Source: Paracoccus benzoatiresistens (GTDB taxonomy: Bacteria; Pseudomonadota; Alphaproteobacteria; Rhodobacterales; Rhodobacteraceae). Taken from it: DNA of 64,000 nucleotides. Positions 25,919 to 35,304 of the stretch are shown piece after piece. Numbering within the stretch: the stretch's first letter is position 1; each line of letters starts with the position of its first letter. A program made the translations under genes and the position numbers. Under the pieces are notes generated by a model. That model did not search any database, was not told where the DNA came from, and saw only the letters and a list, made by a program, of their open reading frames with translations. The stretch lies in contig NZ_JAPTYD010000001.1 in NCBI RefSeq assembly GCF_026913015.1, positions 310,001 to 374,000 of the forward strand, in the 5' to 3' direction.

Positions 25919-26877
25919 ACCATCACCGCCGCCGCCGCGCGGCCCCGTTCGGCGCGCAGGTTCCGGGCCAGCAGGTCCAGCGCGGCCATGCGGACGGCCA
26001 CGCCCATTTCCACCTGGTCCTGGATCACGGATCGGTTGATGTCGTCGGCGATGGTGCCGTCGATTTCAACGCCCCGGTTCATCGGGCCCGGATGCATGAC
26101 GATGGCGTCCGGCGCGGCGCAGGCCAGCTTTTCGGCGTCCAGCCCGAAGCGGTGGAAGTATTCGCGTTCCGACGGGATGAAGCCGCCGTCCATGCGTTCC
26201 TTCTGAAGCCGCAGCATCATCACCACATCGGCGCCCTTCAACCCTTCGCGCATGTCCTCGAACAGTTCCACGCCCATCTCTCCGGCGCCCGCGGGCATCA
26301 GGGTGGCGGGGCCGATCAGGCGCAGGCGGTTTTCCATCTTGCCCAGCAAGAGCAGGTTCGACCGGGCCACGCGGCTGTTGGCGATGTCGCCGCAGATCGC
26401 GATGGTCAGGCGGTGCAGGCGCCCCTTGGCGCGGCGGATGGTCAGCGCGTCCAGCAGCGCCTGGGTCGGGTGTTCGTGCCGCCCGTCGCCCGCGTTGATG
26501 ACGGCGCAGTTCACCTTTTCGGCCAGCAGGTTGACTGCGCCGCTGTTGGGATGGCGGACCACCAGCAGGTCGGGCTGCATCGCGTTCAGGGTCAGCGCCG
26601 TGTCGATCAGCGTCTCGCCCTTCTTCACGGACGACTGGGCCACCGACATGTTCATCACATCCGCCCCCAACCGCTTGCCCGCCAGTTCGAAGCTGGCCTG
26701 GGTGCGGGTCGAGTTCTCGAAGAACATGTTGATCTGGGTCATCCCCTCCAGCGCGTCGGCGTGCTTCACCGTGCGGCGGTTCAGGGCCACGTAATCCTCG
26801 GCCAGATCCAGAAGGGTGACGATCTCGGGCGGGGACAGGTGGTCGATGCCCAGAAGATGGCGGGCGCGAAAGGTCAT
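25915..26877 (-). CDS. pyrB: Aspartate carbamoyltransferase catalytic chain
   Basis: Joins carbamoyl phosphate and aspartate in pyrimidine synthesis. 320 residues from the ATG at 26877 ([11 protein letters not shown]). The carbamoyl-phosphate site [13 protein letters not shown], the [11 protein letters not shown] loop and the [12 protein letters not shown] segment are all intact. No pyrI regulatory chain is present; together with the inactive dihydroorotase homologue this fits the large class A aspartate carbamoyltransferase of Pseudomonas type. Confidence 0.96.
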   Translation of the reverse strand: MTFRARHLLGIDHLSPPEIVTLLDLAEDYVALNRRTVKHADALEGMTQINMFFENSTRTQASFELAGKRLGADVMNMSVAQSSVKKGETLIDTALTLNAMQPDLLVVRHPNSGAVNLLAEKVNCAVINAGDGRHEHPTQALLDALTIRRAKGRLHRLTIAICGDIANSRVARSNLLLLGKMENRLRLIGPATLMPAGAGEMGVELFEDMREGLKGADVVMMLRLQKERMDGGFIPSEREYFHRFGLDAEKLACAAPDAIVMHPGPMNRGVEIDGTIADDINRSVIQDQVEMGVAVRMAALDLLARNLRAERGRAAAAVMV

Positions 26878-26945
26878 GACGGGCCTCGTGGTCGGGGTCG
26901 GTCGCTCTATCGCAGATGCCCTGCCATGCGGCAAGCGGGCAGGGG

Positions 26946-27113
26946 TCAGTCCGTCTGGGACTTGCGGGCGGGCAGTTCGGCCATGATCAGGCGCCGGGCG
27001 TCCGGCGACAGCCTGGACCAGGCGGCGATTTCGTCCAGGCTGCGCAGGCAGCCGGTGCAAAGCCCGGACGCGGGGTCGATCACGCAGACCTTGATGCAGG
27101 GGCTTTCGATCAT
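26946..27113 (-). CDS. DUF1289 small cysteine protein
   Basis: 55 residues. Four cysteines near the N-terminus ([10 protein letters not shown] and GLCTGCLRS) could bind a metal or a small cluster, followed by [19 protein letters not shown], the hallmark of DUF1289. The start overlaps the ruvX stop (ATGA), so it is co-translated. The function of the family is unknown. Confidence 0.85.
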   Translation of the reverse strand: MIESPCIKVCVIDPASGLCTGCLRSLDEIAAWSRLSPDARRLIMAELPARKSQTD

Positions 27114-27580
27114 CCCCGCAGATACCGCAGCCGGTCCAGCGCACCTTGCAGGATATAGCCGGCGGCCACCTGGTCGATGACCTCGGCCCGGCGCTTGCGC
27201 GAGGTATCGGCCTCGAGCAGCGCGCGTTCGGCGGCAACGGTGGACAAGCGTTCGTCCCAGAAGCCGATGGACAGGTCGGTCAGCCGTTCCATGTTGCGGG
27301 CAAAGGCGCGGGTCGATTGCGCACGCGGGCCTTCGCTGCCGTCCATGTTGCGCGGCAGGCCCAGGATTAGGCCCACCAGCCCGCGGTCCTTCGCGATCGC
27401 CAGCAGTTCGGCCGCATCCAGCGTGAACTTCTGCCGCCGGATCACCGTCAGCGGAGAGGCGACCTGCCGCAGCCCGTCGCTGACCGCGACGCCGATGGTC
27501 TTGGTGCCCAAATCCAGCCCGGCGATGGCGCCGACCGGGGGCAGGCTGGCCGCGAAATCGGTGATGTCCGCGTGAATCAT
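27110..27580 (-). CDS. ruvX: Putative pre-16S rRNA nuclease / Holliday junction resolvase-like YqgF
   Basis: RNase H-like protein of 156 residues. Conserved marks: [17 protein letters not shown] with the first catalytic Asp, [11 protein letters not shown], and [15 protein letters not shown] with the Glu/Asp pair, then [11 protein letters not shown]. In E. coli YqgF trims the 5' end of 16S rRNA. The start is fixed by its ATGA overlap with the ccmI stop. Confidence 0.92.
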   Translation of the reverse strand: MIHADITDFAASLPPVGAIAGLDLGTKTIGVAVSDGLRQVASPLTVIRRQKFTLDAAELLAIAKDRGLVGLILGLPRNMDGSEGPRAQSTRAFARNMERLTDLSIGFWDERLSTVAAERALLEADTSRKRRAEVIDQVAAGYILQGALDRLRYLRG

Positions 27581-28788
27581 TGGGTCAACCCCGCTTGAGT
27601 GGCGGCTTGCCGGACGATGTCCAGCGCCTCGGGTTGGGCGGCAAAGCGGGTCTGCGCCTCGGTCCAGATTTCGCGCGCGTGGTCTGCATTGCCGATCACC
27701 ACCAGCGAGGAAATCAGCCGCGCCCATTCCTCCGGGGTGCCGCCCTGCTGGGCAAGACGGGCTTCCAGTTGCGATACCATGCCCGCGATCATCTGCTGGC
27801 GGTCCTCGGGCGACATGTCCTCGGCCGCAGCCATGGCCTGGGCATCCGGGCCGGGCAAGGGGGCGGGCGGGACATAGTCCGGCTGCCCCGCCAGCCAGGC
27901 CAGATCAGTGATGGCTGCGCGGATCGGGGCGATCCAGGGCGCATCCTCGGGACCTTCCTCCAGCAAGCGGCGCCAGACCGGAAAGGCACGGTCGGGGCGG
28001 TCGTTCTGCAGCTGCAACATGCCCAGCAGATAGCGGGCCTGCGGATGGGCGGGATCCTTGCGCAGGGCGCGGGCCAGCACCCCCTCGGCGTCGGGGGTGA
28101 TGACGCCGCCCGCGGCCTCGATCATCAGGGCCGACAGGCGCACCAGCTCGCCGGCGGTGGCATCGTCGCCGCGCAGATCGATCAGCCGCTGCTGCGCCTC
28201 GCGCGCCGCCGCCATGTTGCCAAGCCGCATCTCGTTCGTGGCAAGCAGGGCTAGGCCCTGAGGATCGTCAGGGTTCTTCGCAACCGCCTCGCGCAGCTGC
28301 TGGATCAGCGAGGCGTAGTCGGCGGGCACCTCGGGCGCCTGGGGGCGGGGGGCCTCGGCCTCGGCCTCGGCCTGGCTGGGGCGGCTGTCATAGGCCGCTT
28401 CCGCCAGGGCGATGCGCCGGGCGATCGGCAGGTCGTCCCGTCCCGGCTGGCCTTCGCGCAGGTAAAGCGCCGCCGCCCCCGCGAACAGCATCGCAAGCAG
28501 CGCAACCGCCAGAAGCCCCCGCCCGCCCGCGCCGCCCGTTGCCGCCTGCGCCATGCGGCGGTCGGCGTCCAGCACCTTGCGGCCGATCTCGGTCCGCAGG
28601 CGCTCGGCATCCTCGGGGGCGATCACGCCGCGCTCCAGGTCGCGCTCGACCTCTCGCAACTGGTCGCGGTAAACGCGCAGGTCAAAGGCGGCCGCCGGCT
28701 CGGCCGCCGCCTGCCCGCGCCGCAGCAAGGGCGCCATGATCGCCAGCCCGACGATGATCGTGGTGGCGGCGCAGATGATCCAGAACAT
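27577..28788 (-). CDS. ccmI: Cytochrome c-type biogenesis protein CcmI
   Basis: Part of the haem ligation machinery that guides apocytochrome c to CcmF/CcmH. 403 residues: first membrane helix at the N-terminus ([20 protein letters not shown]), a cytoplasmic loop rich in charged residues with a coiled-coil look ([13 protein letters not shown]), a second helix ([19 protein letters not shown]), and a periplasmic TPR domain with A/L-rich helices. The start is supported by GGAGGG seven bases upstream. It is separated from other ccm genes. Confidence 0.92.
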   Translation of the reverse strand: MFWIICAATTIIVGLAIMAPLLRRGQAAAEPAAAFDLRVYRDQLREVERDLERGVIAPEDAERLRTEIGRKVLDADRRMAQAATGGAGGRGLLAVALLAMLFAGAAALYLREGQPGRDDLPIARRIALAEAAYDSRPSQAEAEAEAPRPQAPEVPADYASLIQQLREAVAKNPDDPQGLALLATNEMRLGNMAAAREAQQRLIDLRGDDATAGELVRLSALMIEAAGGVITPDAEGVLARALRKDPAHPQARYLLGMLQLQNDRPDRAFPVWRRLLEEGPEDAPWIAPIRAAITDLAWLAGQPDYVPPAPLPGPDAQAMAAAEDMSPEDRQQMIAGMVSQLEARLAQQGGTPEEWARLISSLVVIGNADHAREIWTEAQTRFAAQPEALDIVRQAATQAGLTQ

Positions 28789-28937
28789 TCCAGCCCTCCG
28801 GTTGGCCCCATCTTTAGGGCGCTTTGACCGGCGCGGAAAGCGGCAGCCTGTCGCATTTCGACGTGATCGCGCCGCAAGATGTCTTGAGCCCGAGGCGTCA
28901 TCCCGGCATCTTGAGGCCCGAGTCAACGGGGGTTCTG

Positions 28938-30200
28938 ATGCCGTCACCGCGTTCCGGCCGCTATTCGGTCTTTGCCATCGCGCGCGAAGCGCTGCGCCAG
29001 CACCAGGGCTGGAACCGTGCCTGGGCCAGCCCGGAACCGCGCGAGCGCTACAAGGTGGTGATCGTCGGCGCGGGCGGGCATGGGCTGGCGACGGCCTATT
29101 ACCTGGGCAAAAACTTCGGCATCACCGATGTCGCGGTGATCGAGAAGGGCTGGCTGGGGGGCGGCAACACGGGCCGCAACACCACGATCATCCGGTCGAA
29201 CTATCTGCAGGACCCTTCGGCGGCGATCTATGACAAGGCGCTGAAGCTTTACGAGAACCTGTCGCAGGACCTGAACTACAACGTGATGTTCAGCCCGCGC
29301 GGGCTGATCATGCTGGCCCAGACCGAACACGAGGTCCGGGGCTACAAGCGGACGGTCTATGCCAACAACCTGCAAGGCGTCTCGACCGAATGGATCGAGC
29401 CGAAGCGCCTGAAGGAGATCGTGCCGATCATCAATATCGACGGGCCGCGCTATCCGGTGCTGGGCGGGCTGTACCAGGCGCGGGGCGGCACGGCGCGGCA
29501 CGACGCGGTGGCCTGGGGCTATGCGCGGGCGTGCAGCGACATGGGCATGCACATCATCCAGACCTGCGAGGTCACCGGGATCGAGACCGCGAACGGCCAG
29601 GTCCAGGCGGTCAGCACCACCAAGGGCCGCATCGGCTGCGAGAAGCTGGCCCTGGTCGTGGCCGGCCACTCCAGCCAGCTGGCGGAAATGGCGGGTTTCC
29701 GCCTGCCCATCGAAAGCGTGCCCTTGCAGGCGATGGTCAGCGAACCGATCAAGCCCTGCATGGACGTGGTGGTGATGGCCAACACCGTCCACGGATACAT
29801 GTCCCAGTCCGACAAGGGCGAGATGGTGATCGGCGGTGGCACCGACAGCTACAACGCCTTCACGCAGCGCGGTTCCTGGCACCATATCGAGGAAACCGTG
29901 CGCGCCCTGATCGAGACCTTCCCGATGATCTCGCGCCTGAAGATGCTGCGGCAATGGGGCGGGATCGTGGACATGACGGGCGACCGGTCGCCGATCCTGT
30001 CCGCCACCCCGGTCGGCAACATCTTCGTGAACTGCGGCTGGGGCACGGGGGGCTTCAAGGCCATCCCCGGCTCGGGCTGGGCCATGGCGGAACTGATCGC
30101 GCAGGGCCGGCCCGGCCCGCTGGCCGCCGCCTTCGGCATGAACCGCTTCCGCGAGGGGCGATTCATCGACGAATCCGTCGCGGCAGGTGTGGCACATTAG
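28938..30200 (+). CDS. soxB: Sarcosine oxidase beta subunit
   Basis: Flavoprotein subunit that oxidises sarcosine to glycine and formaldehyde with release of H2O2. 420 residues with the dinucleotide-binding motif VVIVGAGGHGLATAYYLG, the arginine-containing GNTGRNTTIIRSNY segment, and GGTARHDAVAWG, which carries the histidine to which FMN is covalently bound in characterised heterotetrameric enzymes. The C-terminus FVNCGWGTGGFKAIPGSG is typical. The start at 28938 gives the family N-terminus. First gene of the sarcosine oxidase cluster. Confidence 0.95.
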   Translation: MPSPRSGRYSVFAIAREALRQHQGWNRAWASPEPRERYKVVIVGAGGHGLATAYYLGKNFGITDVAVIEKGWLGGGNTGRNTTIIRSNYLQDPSAAIYDKALKLYENLSQDLNYNVMFSPRGLIMLAQTEHEVRGYKRTVYANNLQGVSTEWIEPKRLKEIVPIINIDGPRYPVLGGLYQARGGTARHDAVAWGYARACSDMGMHIIQTCEVTGIETANGQVQAVSTTKGRIGCEKLALVVAGHSSQLAEMAGFRLPIESVPLQAMVSEPIKPCMDVVVMANTVHGYMSQSDKGEMVIGGGTDSYNAFTQRGSWHHIEETVRALIETFPMISRLKMLRQWGGIVDMTGDRSPILSATPVGNIFVNCGWGTGGFKAIPGSGWAMAELIAQGRPGPLAAAFGMNRFREGRFIDESVAAGVAH

Positions 30201-30291
30201 CCATGATTGAAACCGCACGGAAATTTCGGGGAACCCAAGGGGCGCCGGCCTCATTGTCCGGTTGCCAGAGATTGAATCGAAAGGGACGAGA

Positions 30292-30528
30292 ATGGCCGAA
30301 CCCAACAGCAATCGCATGTATATTATCATCGGTGCCATCGTCGTTGTCGTGGCGCTGTTGTTCTTCTTCATGTCGGGCGGCGACGATGCCGCGACCGACG
30401 CGACCGCAACGGGCGACGCGACCACGACCGCCCCTGCAACAACGACGACCGAAACGACCGACGAAGCCGTCGAGGTCGAGCCTGCCGAGCCCGCCCCCGC
30501 ACCTGCAACCCCGGCGCCGGCCAACTGA
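30292..30528 (+). CDS. Small single-pass membrane protein inside the sarcosine oxidase cluster
   Basis: 78 residues: short N-terminus, one helix (MYIIIGAIVVVVALLFFFM, about residues 9-27) and a tail made of Ala, Thr, Asp, Glu and Pro. AAAGGGACGAG precedes the ATG, so it is probably translated. The tail composition is that of a flexible periplasmic segment. It is not one of the four known subunits. A link to sarcosine oxidation is only positional; it may be an unrelated insertion between soxB and soxD. Confidence 0.65.
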   Translation: MAEPNSNRMYIIIGAIVVVVALLFFFMSGGDDAATDATATGDATTTAPATTTTETTDEAVEVEPAEPAPAPATPAPAN

Positions 30529-30537
30529 TCCACGCCT

Positions 30538-30567
30538 CGCCGGCACCGACCGGCGGGCTTCTTCTTC
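30538..30567 (+). terminator. Possible terminator after the small membrane gene
   Basis: CGCCGG and CCGGCG pair with a six-base loop, followed by GGCTTCTTCTTC. The T-tract is interrupted by C, so it may only attenuate transcription between soxB and soxD. Confidence 0.4.
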
Positions 30568-30586
30568 AGGCAAATATCCGCGGGGG
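30557..30586 (-). repeat. Dispersed 3'-end motif, copy 1
   Basis: On the minus strand it reads GATATTTG, three variable bases, then GAAGAAGAAGC, preceded by a C/G-rich stretch. Nineteen of 22 bases equal copy 2 at 49630. In the direction of the upstream gene it appears as GCTTCTTCTTC-N3-CAAATATC right after a gene end. Confidence 0.6.
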
Positions 30587-30587
30587 T

Positions 30588-30608
30588 CCGGGGGCAGCAA
30601 GCCCCCGG
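30588..30608. repeat. Perfect 8-bp inverted repeat
   Basis: CCGGGGGC and GCCCCCGG with an AGCAA loop, directly next to the dispersed 3'-end motif. Together they make a compact structured element in the gap before soxD. Confidence 0.6.
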
Positions 30609-30687
30609 CCTTCGCCGCCAGGCCACCCGTCGCCATCGCGCACGGGTGGCTTTCGCCATTTCCCGTCCCTTGTCCGTCGAGAGCGCG

Positions 30688-31038
30688 ATGCTGATCCTGA
30701 CCTGCCCCTATTGCGGCGTCAAAGCCGAGGAAACCGAACTGTCCCCCGGAGGAGAGGCGCATCTGAAACGGATCGGCCCCAAGGGCACGGCCGAGGAATT
30801 CGAGGCTTATCTGTTCGCGCGCAAGAACATCAAGGGCGTGCATTTCGAACGCTGGCGCCATGCCTATGGCTGCAACAAGTGGTTCCTTGCCGCCCGCGAT
30901 ACCCACACGATGCAGGTCTATGGCACCTACAAGGCGCAGACGGCGCATGCCACGGACGAGATCGTCGCGAATGCCCGGCAGGCGCGCGCCGAATGGGTGC
31001 CCGACTGGCCCCAGGCATCCGAGGCGGTGGTCGCATGA
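30688..31038 (+). CDS. soxD: Sarcosine oxidase delta subunit
   Basis: 116 residues. Zinc ligands known for this subunit are present: Cys6 and Cys9 (LTCPYCG), His58 and Cys62 (RHAYGCNKWF). It stabilises the heterotetramer and lines its tunnel. The start at 30688 gives the family N-terminus MLILTCPYC. The stop overlaps soxA by ATGA. Confidence 0.95.
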   Translation: MLILTCPYCGVKAEETELSPGGEAHLKRIGPKGTAEEFEAYLFARKNIKGVHFERWRHAYGCNKWFLAARDTHTMQVYGTYKAQTAHATDEIVANARQARAEWVPDWPQASEAVVA

Positions 31039-33965
31039 GCCATACGCCCCCCTTCCGCCTGGCCCGCGGCGGTCGCCTGATCAACCGCGCCTTCCAGCTT
31101 GCCTTCCGCTTCGACGGCCGCCACCTGCGCGGCGTGCAGGGCGACACGCTGGCATCCGCCCTGCTGGCCAGCGGCCAGATGCTGATGGGCCGGTCCTTCA
31201 AGTATCACCGCCCGCGCGGACCCCTCGCCTCGGGCGCCGAGGAGCCGAACGCGCTTTTCGGCCTGGGCCAGGGCGGCCGGTTCGAGCCGAACCAGCGCGC
31301 CAGCACCACGGCGCTTGTCGCGGGCATGGTGCTGCGCAGCCAGAATTGCTGGCCCTCGCTGGACGCGGATGTCGGCGCGATCAACAACTGGCTGTCGCCG
31401 CTGTTTCCCGCCGGTTTCTACTACAAGACCTTCATCCATCCGCGCCCCTTCTGGAAGCATGTGTTCGAGCCGATCATCCGCCGCAGCGCGGGGCTTGGCC
31501 GGGCGCCGGTCGATCCCGATCCCGACCGCTATGAACAGGCCTATGCCTTTGCCGAGGTGGTCGTCGTCGGCGGCGGCATTGCCGGGCTGACGGCGGCGCG
31601 GGATGCGGCGGACAAGGGCGGCCGGGTGATCGTGCTGGAACAGAACCCGGTCTGGGGCGGGCGCACGCCCATCGACCACGACGGCGGCCAGGCCGCCATC
31701 GATGCCCTGCTGGCCGACCTGCGCGGCCGCGACAACGTCACCCTGCGCCGCAACACCATGGCGACGGGGCTTTACGACCACGGCTATCTGCTGGCGCGCG
31801 AGGCGCTCGCCGATCACGACCCCAACCAGGGCATCCCGCGCCAGCGGTTGTGGCGCATCCGCGCGGGCCACGTGATCAGCGCGACCGGCGCGCTGGAGCG
31901 TCCGCTGTCCTTTGCCTGCAACGACGTGCCGGGGGTGATGCTGGCCTCTGCCGTGCGCGATTTCATCGTCGATTACGGCGTGGCGCCGGGCCAACGGATC
32001 GTGGTGGTCACGAACAACGACGACGCCTATCGCACCGCGCTGACCGCGCAAGCGGCGGGGCTGGAGGTCGTGGCCGTGATCGACGCCCGGTCGCAGGTCA
32101 AGGGCGACTTGCCGCAGGCGGTGCGCGCGGCGGGCATCCCGGTCATGACCGGCAAGGCCATCGCCAAGGTCAAGGGCGGCACCCATGTCGAAGGCGTGGC
32201 GATCTGCGATCAGGCGGGCAATGGCCGCGTCACCGCCACCCTCGATTGCGACGTGGTCGCCATGTCGGGGGGCTGGTCTCCGGTCGTCCACCTTTACAGC
32301 CATTGCGGCGGCAGGCTGACCTGGGACGAGCCCGAAGCCATGTTCCGCCCCGACCCCACCCGCCCGCCCCTGGGCACGGACGGCAAGAGCATGGTCACGG
32401 TCCTGGGCGCCGCCAATGGCGACCTGCGCTGCGCGGGGGATCTGGAACGGTCCGAGGGCGCGACCATGCCTGTCTGGGTGATGCCGCAAAACGCGGCCTA
32501 CAGGCTGCGCGCCAAGATGTGGCTGGATTTCCAGAACGACGTAAAGGTCAGCGACGTGGAACTGGCGGCGCGCGAAGGCTATGCCTCCGTCGAACATGCC
32601 AAGCGCTATACCACGCTGGGCATGGCGACCGACCAGGGCAAGGTCAGCAACATCAACGGCCTGGCGGTGCTGTCGAACGCCCTGAACCAGCCGCTGGAGG
32701 CCACGGGCACCACCACCTTCCGCCCACCCTATACGCCCCTGACCCTTGGCACCATCGCGGCCGAGGCCAAGGGCGATACCTTCCAGCCGTTGCGCAAGAC
32801 GCCGATCCACGTCTGGCACGTCCGGAACGGCGCCTCCTTCGAGCCCGTGGGCCACTGGCGCCGCCCCTACAGCTATCCCCGCGCGGGCGAGGACCGGCAT
32901 TCCGCCGTCACCCGCGAGATCCTCGCGGTGCGCAAGTCGGTGGGAACGCTGGACGCCTCGACCCTGGGCAAGATCATCGTCAAGGGGCCGGACTCCGGGC
33001 GGTTCCTGGACATGATGTATACCAACATGATGTCTACGCTGCCGGTCGGCAAATGCCGCTATGGGCTGATGTGCAACGAGAACGGCTTCCTGATGGATGA
33101 CGGGGTCGTGGCGCGGCTGTCCGCCGACACATGGCTCTGCCACACCACGACCGGCGGGGCCGACCGCATCCACGGGCACATGGAGGATTGGCTGCAATGC
33201 GAATGGTGGGACTGGCAGGTCTATACCGCCAACCTGACCGAGCAATACGCCCAGATCGCGGTCGCCGGGCCCAAGGCGCGCGAGCTGTTGCAGCGCCTGC
33301 CGGGCACCATCGATCTTGGCCAGGAGGCGCTGCCCTTCATGACCTGGGCCGAGGGCGAGCTGGCGGGCATTCCCGCGCGCGTCTATCGCATTAGCTTCTC
33401 GGGCGAGCTGTCCTACGAGATCGCCGTGCCTGCGGGTCGCGGGCTGGCGCTCTGGGAGCAGCTGCACGACCTGGGCCGCGACCTGGACATCACCCCCTAC
33501 GGGACCGAGGCGATGCATGTCATGCGTGCCGAAAAGGGCTTCATCATGATCGGGGATGAAACCGACGGCACGGTGATCCCGCAGGATCTGGGGCTGCACT
33601 GGGCGATCTCGAAGAAGAAGCCGGACTATATCGGCAAGCGCGCGCAGGCGCGCAGCTTCATGAAGGATGGCAGCCGCTGGCAACTGGTGGGGCTGGAAAG
33701 CCTCGACGGCCGCGTCCTGCCCGACGGGGCCTATGCGGTCGAGCCGGGCGTGAACGCGAACGGCCAGCGCAAGACGCAGGGGCGCGTCACGTCCAGCTAT
33801 CATTCGCCCACGCTGAACCGCCCGATCGCCATGGGGCTGGTGCGCCACGGCCCCGCGCGCATGGGGCAGGAACTGGAATTCCCCATGCCCTCGGGCGAGG
33901 TGATGAAGGCGCGGATCGTGGATCCGGTCTTCTACGACAAGGAAGGAACCCGTCTGAATGGCTGA
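31035..33965 (+). CDS. soxA: Sarcosine oxidase alpha subunit
   Basis: 976 residues. N-terminal [2Fe-2S]-ferredoxin-like region, then an NAD-binding pyridine-disulfide-type domain (VVVGGGIAGLTAARDAADKG from about residue 175; second dinucleotide site QRIVVVTNNDDAY), and a C-terminal aminomethyltransferase-like domain that binds folate (VAGPKARELL, FSGELSYEIAVP, MRAEKGFIMIGDETDGT). The folate domain turns the formaldehyde unit into 5,10-methylene-tetrahydrofolate. It overlaps soxD and soxG at both ends. Confidence 0.96.
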   Translation: MSHTPPFRLARGGRLINRAFQLAFRFDGRHLRGVQGDTLASALLASGQMLMGRSFKYHRPRGPLASGAEEPNALFGLGQGGRFEPNQRASTTALVAGMVLRSQNCWPSLDADVGAINNWLSPLFPAGFYYKTFIHPRPFWKHVFEPIIRRSAGLGRAPVDPDPDRYEQAYAFAEVVVVGGGIAGLTAARDAADKGGRVIVLEQNPVWGGRTPIDHDGGQAAIDALLADLRGRDNVTLRRNTMATGLYDHGYLLAREALADHDPNQGIPRQRLWRIRAGHVISATGALERPLSFACNDVPGVMLASAVRDFIVDYGVAPGQRIVVVTNNDDAYRTALTAQAAGLEVVAVIDARSQVKGDLPQAVRAAGIPVMTGKAIAKVKGGTHVEGVAICDQAGNGRVTATLDCDVVAMSGGWSPVVHLYSHCGGRLTWDEPEAMFRPDPTRPPLGTDGKSMVTVLGAANGDLRCAGDLERSEGATMPVWVMPQNAAYRLRAKMWLDFQNDVKVSDVELAAREGYASVEHAKRYTTLGMATDQGKVSNINGLAVLSNALNQPLEATGTTTFRPPYTPLTLGTIAAEAKGDTFQPLRKTPIHVWHVRNGASFEPVGHWRRPYSYPRAGEDRHSAVTREILAVRKSVGTLDASTLGKIIVKGPDSGRFLDMMYTNMMSTLPVGKCRYGLMCNENGFLMDDGVVARLSADTWLCHTTTGGADRIHGHMEDWLQCEWWDWQVYTANLTEQYAQIAVAGPKARELLQRLPGTIDLGQEALPFMTWAEGELAGIPARVYRISFSGELSYEIAVPAGRGLALWEQLHDLGRDLDITPYGTEAMHVMRAEKGFIMIGDETDGTVIPQDLGLHWAISKKKPDYIGKRAQARSFMKDGSRWQLVGLESLDGRVLPDGAYAVEPGVNANGQRKTQGRVTSSYHSPTLNRPIAMGLVRHGPARMGQELEFPMPSGEVMKARIVDPVFYDKEGTRLNG

Positions 33966-34479
33966 AGCCTTGGCACATATCGCCCGCGTCACGGGCCTGG
34001 GCATGGTCTCGATCCGCGCCGACCTGCAGCGCGCGGGCGACGCGATTGCCGAGGCCGCGGGCCTGGCCGTTCCCGGCATGACCCGGATCGTGACGGATGG
34101 CAGCCGCCGCGCCCTGGGCTGGATGTCGCCCGACGAACTGCTGCTGGTGCTGCCCGCCGCGGAACGGGCAGAAGCGCTTGCCACGCTGACGGATGCCCTT
34201 GCGGGCGAGCATGCGTTGGTCGTCGATGTCTCGGACGCGCGCGCGGTCTTTGACGTGACCGGCCGCCATGCGGATGATGTTATCCGCAAGCTGATGCCGG
34301 TCGATCTGGACGAGCTGCCGCCCGACGGCCTGCGCCGCAGCCGGGCGGCTCAGACCGCGGCGGCCTTGTGGCGCATCCCCGGCGGCTTCCGGCTGATCGG
34401 CTTCCGCTCGACGGCGGATTACCTGCGCATGATCCTTGAAAACGCGGCATTTCCCCGCAGCCAGCTGGCCGCGCGCTAG
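33958..34479 (+). CDS. soxG: Sarcosine oxidase gamma subunit
   Basis: 173 residues; related to the folate-binding GcvT fold but without substrate residues, it caps the alpha subunit. Visible: LVLPAAERAEALATLTDAL, VVDVSDARAVFDVTGRHADDVI and the C-terminal LIGFRSTADYLRMIL. It overlaps soxA by eight bases and ends the cluster in the order B-D-A-G. No glyA or folD gene follows in this window. Confidence 0.93.
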   Translation: MAEALAHIARVTGLGMVSIRADLQRAGDAIAEAAGLAVPGMTRIVTDGSRRALGWMSPDELLLVLPAAERAEALATLTDALAGEHALVVDVSDARAVFDVTGRHADDVIRKLMPVDLDELPPDGLRRSRAAQTAAALWRIPGGFRLIGFRSTADYLRMILENAAFPRSQLAAR

Positions 34480-34575
34480 CGTCTCCGCAACGAGGCCGGA
34501 ACCCCTTGCGTTGTTCCAGCTAATGCGGGACTGTGCCCCCGACCCAAGGTCCAACCCCTTACGAAAGGACAGAAA

Positions 34576-35175
34576 ATGGCTTTCACGCTTCCCGATCTTC
34601 CCTATGCGCACGACGCACTGGCCGAAGGCGGCATGTCCAGGGAAACGCTGGAATACCACCACGACAAGCACCACAAGGCCTATGTCGACAAGCTGAACGA
34701 GCTGGTCGCGGGCACCGAATGGGACGGCAAGTCGCTGGAGGACATCGTCAAGGGCACCTACCAGAAGGGCGCTGTCGCGCAGAACGGCATCTTCAACAAT
34801 GCCAGCCAGCATTGGAACCATGCGCAGTTCTGGGAAATGATGGCACCGAAGCCGGGCGCCATGCCGTCGGAACTGGAGCGTGCGATCACCGAATCCTTCG
34901 GCTCGGTCGATGACTTCAAGAAGAAGTTCACCGAAGGCGGCGTGGGCCAGTTCGGCTCGGGCTGGGTCTGGCTGGTCAAGAACGCCGATGGCGGGCTGGA
35001 AGTCACCAAGACCGAGAACGGCGTGAACCCGCTCTGCCACGGCCAGACCGCGCTCTTGGGCTGCGACGTGTGGGAACACAGCTATTACATCGACTTCCGC
35101 AACGCGCGTCCGAAATACCTGGAAAACTTCCTCAACAACCTGGTGAACTGGGAAAACGTCGCCTCGCGCATGTGA
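34576..35175 (+). CDS. sodB: Iron superoxide dismutase
   Basis: 199 residues of the Fe/Mn family. Metal ligands are His28 (EYHHDKHH), His82 (HWNHAQFW), Asp164 and His168 (DVWEHSYYID). The Gln in NNASQHWNH and the sequence FGSGWVWLVKN favour an iron enzyme. It has its own ribosome site (GAAAGGA) and terminator and lies right after the H2O2-producing sarcosine oxidase, a sensible but not proven functional pairing. Confidence 0.95.
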   Translation: MAFTLPDLPYAHDALAEGGMSRETLEYHHDKHHKAYVDKLNELVAGTEWDGKSLEDIVKGTYQKGAVAQNGIFNNASQHWNHAQFWEMMAPKPGAMPSELERAITESFGSVDDFKKKFTEGGVGQFGSGWVWLVKNADGGLEVTKTENGVNPLCHGQTALLGCDVWEHSYYIDFRNARPKYLENFLNNLVNWENVASRM

Positions 35176-35192
35176 TCCTGTTCACATCATCG

Positions 35193-35226
35193 AAAGGCCC
35201 GGCGCATATGCGACCGGGCCTTTTCC
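35193..35226 (+). terminator. Intrinsic terminator after sodB
   Basis: AAAGGCCCGG and CCGGGCCTTTT pair around an 11-base loop that itself holds GCATATGC. The T-run makes it a strong terminator. Confidence 0.85.
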
Positions 35227-35304
35227 TTTGCGCCAAGCGTGGCATTGGCTTTCCCCGCCGCGCCGGTATAAGACATGGCGCAAGAAAAGCTGCGGAAGGC
35301 GGGC

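Noticed and set aside
30927..34289. A 1120-codon open frame antisense to soxA and soxG
   Set aside because: High-GC coding DNA keeps antisense frames open. The translation is low-complexity, matches no family, and the opposite strand encodes well-known enzymes.
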